64,000 nt of DNA from Echinicola arenosa (GTDB lineage Bacteria > Bacteroidota > Bacteroidia > Cytophagales > Cyclobacteriaceae), in the NCBI RefSeq assembly GCF_014841125.1, contig NZ_JACYTQ010000002.1, positions 310,001 to 374,000 of the forward strand, read 5' to 3'. The position numbers and the translations under genes were made by a program. Below, piece by piece: positions 54,243 to 63,253 of this stretch; position 1 is the stretch's first letter, and every line of letters starts with the position of its first letter. The notes beneath the pieces were generated by a model. It made no database searches and was not told the origin of the DNA. It saw only the letters and a program-made list of their open reading frames with translations.

Positions 54243-54393
54243 TCGCAAAAAATCAAATAGACAGGTTTAAAATGCTTCTGGCGTCAGATCGCTTATACTC
54301 TGTATTTTATCGATGAGCAAAGTTTTTTATTTCCTGCATATACTGTAATTTTACACGCTATTTGAACAAGTACAATATTTAAATTCAGCATAT

Positions 54394-55647
54394 ATGCCAT
54401 ATTTATTCACTTCTGAGTCTGTTTCAGAAGGACATCCTGATAAAATATCTGATCAGATTTCTGATGCGCTTATCGATAACTTTTTAGCTTTTGACCCTAA
54501 ATCCAAGGTAGCATGTGAAACATTGGTCACTACTGGTCAAGTCGTTCTTGCTGGTGAAGTCAATTCTGAAACCTATCTTGATGTACAGAAAATTGCCAGG
54601 GATGTTATCAATAGAATCGGCTATACCAAAGGGGAGTACATGTTTGACGGCAACTCATGTGGTGTACTTTCTGCGATCCATGAGCAGTCTCCTGACATCA
54701 ACCAAGGGGTGGACAGAACCAGTCCAGAAGAGCAAGGTGCTGGCGATCAAGGAATGATGTTTGGTTATGCTACCAATGAAACCCAGAATTATATGCCTTT
54801 AGCATTGGATCTTTCCCATCGCTTGCTGAAGGAACTTTCTAACCTAAGAAGGGAAAACAAAGAAATCACCTACCTAAGACCTGATGCCAAGGCACAGGTG
54901 ACCATCGAATACAGTGATGATAATGTTCCTCAAAAAATCAAGACCATCGTTATTTCCACCCAACATGATGATTTTGCTGAAGAACCTGTGATGCTGGCCA
55001 AAATCAAAGAGGACTTGGTGAAGATCCTTATTCCAAGAGTTAAATCTCAATTGATTCCAGAAATTCAAGCATTGTTTAACGATGATATCACCTACCACAT
55101 CAATCCTACCGGAAAGTTTGTGATCGGTGGTCCTCACGGAGATGCGGGACTTACTGGAAGAAAAATTATTGTGGATACCTACGGTGGAAAAGGTGCTCAC
55201 GGAGGAGGAGCTTTCTCTGGAAAAGACCCTTCTAAAGTAGACCGTTCTGCAGCTTATGCTACGCGTCACATTGCTAAAAACATGGTGGCTGCTGGTATTG
55301 CGGATGAAGTCTTGGTGCAAGTATCTTACGCGATTGGTGTGGCAGAGCCTATGGGCATTTATATCAATACCTATGGCACTTCTAAAGTGGATTTAAAGGA
55401 TGGAGAAATTGCAGAAAAAATATATCAGATCTTTGACATGAGACCTTATGCCATCGAGCAGCGTCTAAAACTCAGAAATCCAATCTATGAAGAAACTGCT
55501 GCCTATGGTCACATGGGACGTAAAAACGAAGTCGTAACCAAAACATTCGTTTCTCCTGATGGCACGTCGATCACTTTGGATGTGGAGCTCTTCACCTGGG
55601 AAAAGCTGGATTATGTAGATACGATCAAAAAAGAATTCAAACTATAA
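54394..55647 (+). CDS. metK: S-adenosylmethionine synthetase
   Basis: A 417-residue enzyme that makes SAM from methionine and ATP. The motifs [29 protein letters not shown] and [21 protein letters not shown] are present, as is [19 protein letters not shown]. The 151-bp leader before it contains no riboswitch structure I can recognise. A terminator follows its stop. Confidence 0.98.
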   Translation: MPYLFTSESVSEGHPDKISDQISDALIDNFLAFDPKSKVACETLVTTGQVVLAGEVNSETYLDVQKIARDVINRIGYTKGEYMFDGNSCGVLSAIHEQSPDINQGVDRTSPEEQGAGDQGMMFGYATNETQNYMPLALDLSHRLLKELSNLRRENKEITYLRPDAKAQVTIEYSDDNVPQKIKTIVISTQHDDFAEEPVMLAKIKEDLVKILIPRVKSQLIPEIQALFNDDITYHINPTGKFVIGGPHGDAGLTGRKIIVDTYGGKGAHGGGAFSGKDPSKVDRSAAYATRHIAKNMVAAGIADEVLVQVSYAIGVAEPMGIYINTYGTSKVDLKDGEIAEKIYQIFDMRPYAIEQRLKLRNPIYEETAAYGHMGRKNEVVTKTFVSPDGTSITLDVELFTWEKLDYVDTIKKEFKL

Positions 55648-55650
55648 AAT

Positions 55651-55678
55651 AAAAAAAGCGGTCTAAGCCGCTTTTTTT
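55651..55678. terminator. Bidirectional terminator between metK and ddl
   Basis: An 11-bp stem (AAAAAAAGCGG/CCGCTTTTTTT, 55651-55661 with 55668-55678) with a 6-nt loop, A/T tracts both sides. It overlaps the ddl stop codon. Confidence 0.9.
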
Positions 55679-56666
55679 ATTTCCACATTTCTTCGATAAT
55701 CTCCGTATAAAACTCCTGAACGGATTTTCCGATTGCCCTAACCTGCTGAGAGATCAAGCTGGTTTCCGTTTGGCCTGGAACTGTGTTGATTTCTATAAAA
55801 AAGATTTTACTCGTTTCATGCTCTAAGAAGTAATCCATCCTCACTGCTCCTTTGCAGTTCAATTTTAAATAAACTTTTTCAGCCACCTTCTTTACCCGCG
55901 CCACTTCTTCTTCAGTCATTCTTCCAGGTGTGATTTCCTCTGTCACTCCAGCTGTATACTTTGCCTCAAAATCAAAAAACTCCTTAGAGCTTACAATTTC
56001 AGTGGCAGGCAAGACGGTCACCTCACCATCTACCATATACATGCCTATAGAAAACTCCCTACCAGAAACAAATTCCTCCACCAACACCTGAGTATCCTCA
56101 GCAAAAGCCTTATCCAAAGCCTCCTGAACCTCTTCTTTGGTTTTCACCTTACTCATCCCAATGCTACTTCCACCACTATTGGGTTTCACAAAATAAGGCA
56201 ATTGCAGCTCATCAATTACCCTTTGTGTATTGCTAGAGGTATTTTTAAAAAGCTGAAGGGACTTGGCCACATTCAAATCATCGATATCATGAATGATGGC
56301 TTTGGTGTATCCTTTGTTCATGGTAATGGAAGAGGTGATCGCATCACAGGTAGTGTAGGGCAAACCTATCATATCAAAATACCCGGCCAATTTGCCATCT
56401 TCACCCGGAGAACCGTGAAGGATATTGAAGATCCCATCAAAAGTAATTTTCTCACCGTTTGGAGAAATTGAAAAATCATTCAAATCAACAGGATAATGAT
56501 TTGCTTCACCATCAAGATAATACCAATTACCTTTTTCTATGATGATTTTGTAAATATCATAGCGCCCCAAATCAATGTTTTTCTCCACCACGGCGGCACT
56601 CTTGAGGGAAACTACCGCTTCACCCGTAAAACCTCCAGTAACTAATGCAATTTTCTTCTTGATCAT
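55677..56666 (-). CDS. ddl: D-alanine--D-alanine ligase
   Basis: A 329-residue ATP-grasp enzyme that joins two D-Ala for peptidoglycan. An N-terminal domain (IALVTGGFTGEAVVSLKSA, in place of the usual GGxSxEhxVS) is followed by the ATP-grasp segments FVKPNSGGSSIGMSKV and VRMDYFLEHETSKIFFIEINTVPGQT. The N-terminal glycine loop differs from E. coli Ddl, as in many Bacteroidota. Its 3' end lies within the terminator shared with metK. Confidence 0.93.
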   Translation of the reverse strand: MIKKKIALVTGGFTGEAVVSLKSAAVVEKNIDLGRYDIYKIIIEKGNWYYLDGEANHYPVDLNDFSISPNGEKITFDGIFNILHGSPGEDGKLAGYFDMIGLPYTTCDAITSSITMNKGYTKAIIHDIDDLNVAKSLQLFKNTSSNTQRVIDELQLPYFVKPNSGGSSIGMSKVKTKEEVQEALDKAFAEDTQVLVEEFVSGREFSIGMYMVDGEVTVLPATEIVSSKEFFDFEAKYTAGVTEEITPGRMTEEEVARVKKVAEKVYLKLNCKGAVRMDYFLEHETSKIFFIEINTVPGQTETSLISQQVRAIGKSVQEFYTEIIEEMWK

Positions 56667-56806
56667 ATCTATAAAGGTAAAAGTTAGCTATGAAAAAAAG
56701 TACAGATACAGCCTACTGCCCAAATATTTTTTTTATGTACTATGCCCAAAACTCACTGTTATTCACCATTTATCTTTACTTGACTATCTCTTCCTCTCAA
56801 TTTTTT

Positions 56807-56814
56807 TATATTTG
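56807..56814 (+). promoter_or_regulatory. Bacteroidota -7 promoter box for the dipeptidyl peptidase gene
   Basis: TATATTTG matches TAnnTTTG, with a predicted start near 56820 and a leader of about 27 nt. The nearest TTG upstream is at 24 bp, longer than ideal. Confidence 0.5.
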
Positions 56815-56846
56815 GCGTTCAGAATTAAATCCACAATATAATTTAT

Positions 56847-59024
56847 ATGAACCAAATACGAATCCTGGCCTTACTGGCAATTGTGATCTGCGTATGCTTT
56901 CAGGCTATCGCGCAGCAAAAAAAAGTCTCCCTTGAAGCCATCTTTAAAGAAGGAGTCTTCTCCCAAAAATCCGTTAGAGGAATTAACTGGATGAAAGATG
57001 GACAATATTACAGTTCCTTTAAAAGAGAAAATGGTGCCTCACAGGTGGTAAAAATGAATGTATCCACTGGAGAAGAAGAAGCTATTCTAATAGACGGCAA
57101 TAAACTTGGCATTAACTTTTCCAGCTATTCTTTCAATAATGATGAGACCAAAGCATTGGTGGCTACTGAAGTGGAAAGCATATACAGAAGGTCATCCAAA
57201 GGAATCTTCTATGTAGTTGACTTGGCCACTGGCGTGTCTCAAAAACTGATGGATGGAGAAAAAATCTCCTATGCTACCCTTTCTCCAGACAACACCAAAG
57301 TCGCTTTTGTGAAGGACAATAACCTTTACTATATCACTTTGGAAAACAATGAAGTTCACCAAATCACAACCGATGGCAAGTGGAACCACATCATCAACGG
57401 TGCAGCTGATTGGGTATATGAAGAAGAATTCTCCATGGCCCAAGCTTTCAAATGGTCTCCTGATGGACAAAAAATAGCATTTATCAGATTCGATGAAACC
57501 GATGTTCCTGAGTACAACATGCAAGTATGGGGGCCACTTTACCCTCAAGATTACAAATTCAAATACCCAAAAGCAGGAGAGAAAAATGCGGAAGTGAGTA
57601 TCCATGTATTTGACCTGGGCAGCGAGGAGACTACTTTGGTAGATGCTGGAAAAGAAAAAGACATCTATCTTCCCCGTATCTACTGGACGGGTGACAGCGA
57701 GACCTTGGCCTTCATCAGGCTCAATAGGCTCCAAAACCAGCTGGATCTCTTCCATGCCAACACCAGCACAGGGGAAAGCAAAACGGTACTGACAGAATCT
57801 TCGGAAACCTATGTGGACCTCAACTATAACGACAACCTACTCTATTTGGCAGACAACAAGGGTTTTATCAGAACCTCTGAGCAGGATGGTTTCAAGCACA
57901 TCTACCATCATGATATGAATGGTAAATTGATTGCTCAAATAACCAAGGGTGATTGGGAAGTCACAGAAGTAGTAGGAGTAGATGAAAAGGGTAAAAAGAT
58001 CTATTACATTTCTACTGAAAAATCTCCATTGGAAAGAAATCTTTATACAGTGAAGCTTAATGGAAAGAGCAAGACTGAATTGACACCTGCATTGGGAACT
58101 CACAGCATTAACATGAGCCCAGATTTCAAATATTATATTGATTACTACTCAACTGCCAACAACCCCTTGACAGTTACTTTGAATACGTCTAAAGGTGAAA
58201 CTATCAAAGTACTGGAAGACAACCATGACCTAACGGAGAGATTGGAAACATACGCTTTAAGTGACAAAGAATTCTTTGATTTCGAAACTGTAGATGGTAC
58301 CACCCTCAATGGCTACATGATCAAACCTGCTGATTTTACCGAAAGCAAACAATATCCAGTATTGATGTATGTTTATGGTGGACCTGGCTCAGAAAACGTA
58401 AAAAACTCATGGGGAGGAACCAGGGATTTTTGGCACCATCACTTGGCCTCTGAAGGCTATATCGTTGTTTGTGTTGACAATAGAGGAACAGGAGGAAGAG
58501 GTCGGGACTTCAAACATTCGACCTACGCCAACTTAGGTGATTTAGAAACACAAGACCAAATCGCTGGTGCCAAATATTTGGGATCACTTCCTTATGTAGA
58601 TGCCACAAGAATCGGTATATGGGGCTGGTCTTATGGTGGTTATATGTCATCCCTTTCTTTGATGTTAGGAAATGATGTTTTCAAGACCGCCATTGCCGTA
58701 GCACCAGTAACTACTTGGAGGTACTATGATACCATTTATACAGAAAGGTATTTGCAGACTCCGCAGTTAAATGCGGCCGGTTATGACGATTTCAGCCCAA
58801 TTACTCATGTGGACAAATTAAAAGGTAACTTCCTGTTGATCCATGGCACAGGCGATGACAATGTCCACTTCCAAAACTCTGTGGATTTGGTCAATGCCTT
58901 GGTTGCTGCGGACAAACAGTTTGAGACCTTCTACTATCCAAACAGAAACCACGGTATATACGGTGGCAATACCACATGGCACCTCTACAATATGATGACT
59001 GATTTCATCAAGAGGAAATTATAG
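56847..59024 (+). CDS. Dipeptidyl peptidase IV (S9B family)
   Basis: A 725-residue exported serine peptidase that removes X-Pro dipeptides. The signal peptide ends near AIAQQ, a beta-propeller covers residues 30-480 (EEEFSMAQAFKWSPDGQKIAF carries the Glu motif binding the substrate N-terminus) and the catalytic domain has GWSYGGYMS (Ser), GTGDDNVHFQNS (Asp) and NHGIYGG (His). Periplasmic peptide use is likely. The gene has its own promoter box and terminator. Confidence 0.95.
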   Translation: MNQIRILALLAIVICVCFQAIAQQKKVSLEAIFKEGVFSQKSVRGINWMKDGQYYSSFKRENGASQVVKMNVSTGEEEAILIDGNKLGINFSSYSFNNDETKALVATEVESIYRRSSKGIFYVVDLATGVSQKLMDGEKISYATLSPDNTKVAFVKDNNLYYITLENNEVHQITTDGKWNHIINGAADWVYEEEFSMAQAFKWSPDGQKIAFIRFDETDVPEYNMQVWGPLYPQDYKFKYPKAGEKNAEVSIHVFDLGSEETTLVDAGKEKDIYLPRIYWTGDSETLAFIRLNRLQNQLDLFHANTSTGESKTVLTESSETYVDLNYNDNLLYLADNKGFIRTSEQDGFKHIYHHDMNGKLIAQITKGDWEVTEVVGVDEKGKKIYYISTEKSPLERNLYTVKLNGKSKTELTPALGTHSINMSPDFKYYIDYYSTANNPLTVTLNTSKGETIKVLEDNHDLTERLETYALSDKEFFDFETVDGTTLNGYMIKPADFTESKQYPVLMYVYGGPGSENVKNSWGGTRDFWHHHLASEGYIVVCVDNRGTGGRGRDFKHSTYANLGDLETQDQIAGAKYLGSLPYVDATRIGIWGWSYGGYMSSLSLMLGNDVFKTAIAVAPVTTWRYYDTIYTERYLQTPQLNAAGYDDFSPITHVDKLKGNFLLIHGTGDDNVHFQNSVDLVNALVAADKQFETFYYPNRNHGIYGGNTTWHLYNMMTDFIKRKL

Positions 59025-59046
59025 GATTTCTTCAAACTAATAAATC

Positions 59047-59085
59047 AAAGGCATTGGAAGGCACGCTCTCCCAATGCCTTTTCTT
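59047..59085 (+). terminator. Rho-independent terminator after the dipeptidyl peptidase gene
   Basis: An 11-bp stem (59047-59057 with 59071-59081) with a 13-nt loop and a tail of TTCTTTTT. Confidence 0.85.
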
Positions 59086-59158
59086 TTTGCCTTGGTGAGG
59101 AAATTGATTATTAAGCCAAAAGAAATTATATTGTTCAGTACTCAACCCAAAATAATCG

Positions 59159-59533
59159 ATGAAAGAAAAACTGAACACTTCTCTGCATTCACTTAGTCTA
59201 GTTGCTGTAATCGGGCTTACAGCTTGGCATGTTTTTACCGGTGAGTTATCCACCAACTCTTTAATGACCTACCTGATCATTATTCTGATCATCATTGAAG
59301 TGGCCAGCTTGTTCTTGATCGGTAAGACCTATCCAGAAAGCCACACTTCCTTTAAAATTGGAATGATCGCTACACTTATGATCCTTCTTGGAATCAAGAG
59401 GATGATGCCCGGGTTCTTTGTTCCACTGACTGTGGCTACCTTTGCCATTAACTTCCTATATAATTTTTACACCAACAACAAACGAAGAAAAGGACAGTTT
59501 AAAAGGAGGAAACAAAAAAAGGTGAAATTCTAG
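59159..59533 (+). CDS. Small membrane protein of unknown function
   Basis: A 124-residue protein with four membrane helices (about residues 10-28, 36-56, 64-82 and 85-106) and a strongly basic tail (RRKGQFKRRKQKKVKF). I do not recognise a family. The helix layout recalls cytochrome oxidase subunit IV-like proteins, but without specific motifs that is only a resemblance. It lies between a terminator and another small gene. Confidence 0.7.
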   Translation: MKEKLNTSLHSLSLVAVIGLTAWHVFTGELSTNSLMTYLIIILIIIEVASLFLIGKTYPESHTSFKIGMIATLMILLGIKRMMPGFFVPLTVATFAINFLYNFYTNNKRRKGQFKRRKQKKVKF

Positions 59534-59589
59534 GGCAGTTAGAACCAGTCGGCACGTTATTTGAACTTGAGTTGGCCAAAATTACTCCT

Positions 59590-60054
59590 ATGAAAAAACT
59601 ATTGTTTATCGCTCTTTTAATGTTTCCATTGATTTCTTTTGCCCAGGAAAAGTTGGAAAAATTGGTCAAGGAACGTCAAAGCCTCCATCAAAGATGGAAA
59701 GCTGCCGAGTCTCAAAAATCTGGAATATTTGGTAATCGCACCAAAAAAGACATGATCGAAACCAATGACTGGATGGAACGCATTATCCTCAAAGACAATC
59801 AGATCATGGATGAGTTGGAAATGCTGAAAAACATTGAAACTACTGAAATCAAATACGAAAAGGACGATTATAAATTCATTGCCCAAAAGCAAGAACAGGA
59901 TATTGGCAAACTTAAGCGGGCTTTACTCGAAAAAGATGAGGAGATCAAGGCCATAAAAAATAGCAAAAGGACTTACGAATGGACCACATTGATTTTCTTT
60001 ATCTGCACTGGGGTATTGGGCTATTTGTTCTATAAACTAAAATCCAAAAGTTGA
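59590..60054 (+). CDS. Exported coiled-coil protein with C-terminal membrane helix
   Basis: A 154-residue protein: signal peptide (MKKLLFIALLMFPLISFAQ), a charged coiled-coil (about residues 20-120) and one C-terminal membrane helix (TLIFFICTGVLGYLFYKL) with a short basic end. It is probably anchored in the inner membrane with the coiled-coil outside. No family recognised. The ATG at 59590 is preferred over TTG 59572, which would put residues before the signal. Confidence 0.72.
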   Translation: MKKLLFIALLMFPLISFAQEKLEKLVKERQSLHQRWKAAESQKSGIFGNRTKKDMIETNDWMERIILKDNQIMDELEMLKNIETTEIKYEKDDYKFIAQKQEQDIGKLKRALLEKDEEIKAIKNSKRTYEWTTLIFFICTGVLGYLFYKLKSKS

Positions 60055-60173
60055 ATAACCTCCCATAATTACTTCAAATCCAATGCTGCAGAGCTCCATT
60101 AATCTTTTTGGTACTGTATTTTGCATCATGAAACTAAACCATTTTTTCCTTCCAGATTTTAAATAGATTTCCC

Positions 60174-60181
60174 TATTTTTG
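60174..60181 (+). promoter_or_regulatory. Bacteroidota -7 promoter box for glyS
   Basis: TATTTTTG lies 5 bp before the glyS ATG, implying a leaderless or nearly leaderless mRNA. No good -33 element is visible. Confidence 0.5.
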
Positions 60182-60186
60182 CGGCT

Positions 60187-61653
60187 ATGGCAAAGACAGA
60201 ACAAGCAACTGAAAACGCACAACTGAAAGATATCATTTCCCATGCGAAAGAATATGGTTTTGTATATCCTTCTTCAGAAATATATGACGGACTCCAAGCG
60301 GTATATGATTACGGCGCCTATGGAGTGGAGTTAAAAAATAATCTCAAAAGACTTTGGTGGGAGTCCATGACCAGGCTGAACGATAACATTGTTGGAATCG
60401 ATGCAGCTATTTTCATGCACCCAACCACTTGGAAGGCTTCTGGTCACGTGGACAGCTTTAATGATCCAATGATTGACAACAAGGACAGCAAGAAGCGCTA
60501 TCGTGCAGATGTTCTGATTGAGGAAAAGGCTGCTGGATTAGAAAAAGAAGGCAAAGAAGAAGAGGCCAAATCCCTCCTTGCTGCCATGGGTAAATTGTTG
60601 GAAGCAGAAGACTTGGCAGGTGTAAAAGACCTTATCGTCAACGAAAACATTACTTGTCCAATCAGCGGCACTGCCAACTGGACAGATGTTAGACAATTCA
60701 ACCTGATGTTTTCTACTCAAGTAGGTTCAGTAGCAGAAGATGCTTCTACCATTTACCTGAGACCAGAAACGGCACAAGGAATCTTTGTGAATTTCCTTAA
60801 CGTGCAAAAAACTGCCCGTATGAAGGTACCTTTTGGAATTGCCCAAATCGGTAAAGCATTCAGAAATGAAATCGTAGCCCGTCAGTTCATTTTCCGTATG
60901 CGGGAATTTGAGCAGATGGAGATGCAATATTTTGTAAGACCTGGTTCTGAATTGGATTGGTACAAAAGCTGGGCTGAAACCCGCGTGAAATGGCACAAAG
61001 CTTTGGGCATTCCTGAGGATAAGTTAAGAACCCATGACCATGATAAATTGGCTCACTATGCCAATGCTGCCATGGATATTGAATATGATTTCCCATTTGG
61101 CTTCAAAGAAGTGGAAGGAATTCACTCGAGAACTGATTTTGACCTGAAGAGCCATCAGGAATTTTCTAAAAAGAAGCAACAATACTTCGATCCGGAAATC
61201 AACCAAAATTACATTCCTTACGTGATCGAAACATCCATTGGAGCCGACAGGTTATTCTTGATGACCCTTTGCAATGCCTATACTGAAGAAGAGGTAGAAG
61301 GCAAATCAAGAACATATTTGAAGTTTCATCCAGCGATTGCCCCAGTTAAGGCTGCTATCCTTCCTCTGACCAAAAAGGATGGGCTTCCTGAAAAAGGAAA
61401 AGAGATCTTCAACAAGTTGAAGTTTGATTTCAATATCATCTATGAAGAAGCAGCTTCTATTGGTAAGCGGTATACCCGGCAGGATTTGATCGGAACGCCT
61501 TACTGTATCGCAGTGGATCACCAAACCATAGAAGATAATACGGTAACCATCCGTCATAGGGATACTACTGAACAAGAGAGGGTGCACATCGACGAACTTT
61601 ATGGCAAACTTGCCGAAGCAACAAGCTTTAAAAATATTTTCGAACAGATCTAA
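60187..61653 (+). CDS. glyS: Glycyl-tRNA synthetase (alpha2 type)
   Basis: A 488-residue class II synthetase of the homodimeric type. Motif 2 (KAFRNEIVARQFIFRMREFEQME), the RPETAQGIFVNF segment and motif 3 near IETSIGADRLFLMTL are seen, followed by the anticodon-binding domain (APVKAAILPLTKKDG). It charges tRNA-Gly. A terminator lies after its stop. Confidence 0.97.
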   Translation: MAKTEQATENAQLKDIISHAKEYGFVYPSSEIYDGLQAVYDYGAYGVELKNNLKRLWWESMTRLNDNIVGIDAAIFMHPTTWKASGHVDSFNDPMIDNKDSKKRYRADVLIEEKAAGLEKEGKEEEAKSLLAAMGKLLEAEDLAGVKDLIVNENITCPISGTANWTDVRQFNLMFSTQVGSVAEDASTIYLRPETAQGIFVNFLNVQKTARMKVPFGIAQIGKAFRNEIVARQFIFRMREFEQMEMQYFVRPGSELDWYKSWAETRVKWHKALGIPEDKLRTHDHDKLAHYANAAMDIEYDFPFGFKEVEGIHSRTDFDLKSHQEFSKKKQQYFDPEINQNYIPYVIETSIGADRLFLMTLCNAYTEEEVEGKSRTYLKFHPAIAPVKAAILPLTKKDGLPEKGKEIFNKLKFDFNIIYEEAASIGKRYTRQDLIGTPYCIAVDHQTIEDNTVTIRHRDTTEQERVHIDELYGKLAEATSFKNIFEQI

Positions 61654-61672
61654 ATTGATTTGATCTGAAATC

Positions 61673-61708
61673 AAAAAGTCTCTGAAAATAAATCTCAGAG
61701 ACTTTTTT
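61673..61708. terminator. Bidirectional terminator between glyS and the transglycosylase gene
   Basis: A 13-bp stem (61673-61685 with 61695-61707) with a 9-nt loop, A/T tracts both sides. It serves the convergent genes. Confidence 0.9.
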
Positions 61709-63107
61709 ATGGTTCTACCAGAACCCTATATGACTCATAAATACTCAATACATCCTGGACATATGCAACCGCCAAATAGCCCTTGGCATAACCACTTCTA
61801 ACTACTGGGTCTCTATAGTATTTAGGCTGTGATTTCCTCTCCAGGTAATAGGCCACATTTTTCCATCTTTGTGTGTCTTTCCCAAATTTCAAGGCGAGCC
61901 TCCAAGCATCATTCACATGACCATGTCCTACATTATAAGATGCCAAGATAAACTTGATACGTTCATTGGTTTCAGGCACACGTTCCAACCAGAATTTATC
62001 CAAGTATTTCAAATAGCGAACCCCTCCCATTAAACTTTCCAGCGGGTCATTCGGATTACTTACCCCAAAGCGCTCCAAGGTTACTGGCATCAACTGTAAA
62101 AGTCCTTTGGCCCCGGCATAACTGGTAGCCACTGTATCAAATCTAGATTCTTTATAAACCAAAGAGGCCAAAAGACGCCAGTCCCAACCTAGCACTTCAG
62201 CGCCTTGTTTGATGAGGTCATCATATACTGAAATCCGGTCTCCAGAGATGGAAGAAAAGGGACTTTTATTTCTGTAATAGTTATTTTTCTTGTTCAAAAA
62301 ATATTTCCCATAGAGGATGGCAAAGTAGGTAGAGCTTTTGCCTTTTTCCATCCAGTCGTTTACTGCTGCCAACAGGTTTGGGGCATTGGTTCTTACTGCC
62401 CAAGCTACCGGGCGAGGTTCATTGACCTTAAGCCCCACATCAATTCCTCGATAATAAGTTGAGTTCACCAAGGCCACTCCTTCGTCCACCAAGGTGTATT
62501 CAATTTCTTCCCGGACTACTTCCTCCACTAATTCATCAGAATTTTTGTCTTCTTCGATGATATCAATATTAATTTGCAAGCTATCCTCCAAATATTCCAG
62601 TTGACTCCTGTATATGGTTGATTGCCTGACGTGGATTGTTTTGCCATCCAACCCTTCAACTTTTTTTATGGTGGGCTTTTCTCGATTTTGGACCAATACA
62701 GATGAAAGAGAAGTAAGTGGATCAGTAAAAGCTCCGTACTTCTTTCTTTCATCATTAATAACCAAATTAATGGCTATAATATCGGCTCCACCGGTATTGA
62801 GCAAGTAATAGGCTCTTTGAACATCTTGATTGACAATCAATCTTAACTGAACATCCAGTCTTTTCGCCAGATTTCTCAACAACTCATATTCATAGCCCAT
62901 CCTGCGACCCCTGTAGATATAATAACTAGTTGATGAATTGTCCACCACCGCTCGAATAAAGCCTCTCTTTTTTATTCCCTCCAAATCTAATTGGACAGGA
63001 TTTTCCCAATAGGGAACTTCTCTCTTTTTCTTTTTTTGGGCTTCACCACATGAAACTGCAAAAACACTAACACATAAGATGGTAAAAATTAACAGGTTAT
63101 GCTTCAT
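61707..63107 (-). CDS. MltF-like lytic transglycosylase lipoprotein
   Basis: A 466-residue protein with lipobox FAVSC near residue 20. It carries an amino-acid-binding-like domain (residues 40-290, GFIRAVVDNSSTSYYIYRGRRMGYEYELL) and a C-terminal SLT domain (LASLVYKESRFDTVATSYAGAKGLLQLMP, catalytic Glu). The MltF layout suggests cleavage of peptidoglycan glycan strands at the outer membrane. The ORF extends to 63158, but ATG 63107 gives a standard lipoprotein signal; ATG 63125 is possible. Confidence 0.92.
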   Translation of the reverse strand: MKHNLLIFTILCVSVFAVSCGEAQKKKKREVPYWENPVQLDLEGIKKRGFIRAVVDNSSTSYYIYRGRRMGYEYELLRNLAKRLDVQLRLIVNQDVQRAYYLLNTGGADIIAINLVINDERKKYGAFTDPLTSLSSVLVQNREKPTIKKVEGLDGKTIHVRQSTIYRSQLEYLEDSLQINIDIIEEDKNSDELVEEVVREEIEYTLVDEGVALVNSTYYRGIDVGLKVNEPRPVAWAVRTNAPNLLAAVNDWMEKGKSSTYFAILYGKYFLNKKNNYYRNKSPFSSISGDRISVYDDLIKQGAEVLGWDWRLLASLVYKESRFDTVATSYAGAKGLLQLMPVTLERFGVSNPNDPLESLMGGVRYLKYLDKFWLERVPETNERIKFILASYNVGHGHVNDAWRLALKFGKDTQRWKNVAYYLERKSQPKYYRDPVVRSGYAKGYLAVAYVQDVLSIYESYRVLVEP

Positions 63108-63253
63108 GGGCAAGATATAACGCATTTTTTGCGCAATGGTCCTGACCAATAATAGCATAATTATACCAATTCTACAAAATAACGAAAGTAAGCAGCAGGG
63201 GTCTAACGAAAATCTTAAACCAATTAATTTAATCCGTAAGCCAACAACAAAGC

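Noticed and set aside
54243-54393. Possible SAM riboswitch before metK
   Set aside because: The 151-bp leader shows no multi-stem fold or pseudoknot of any SAM riboswitch class that I know, and no terminator/antiterminator pair.
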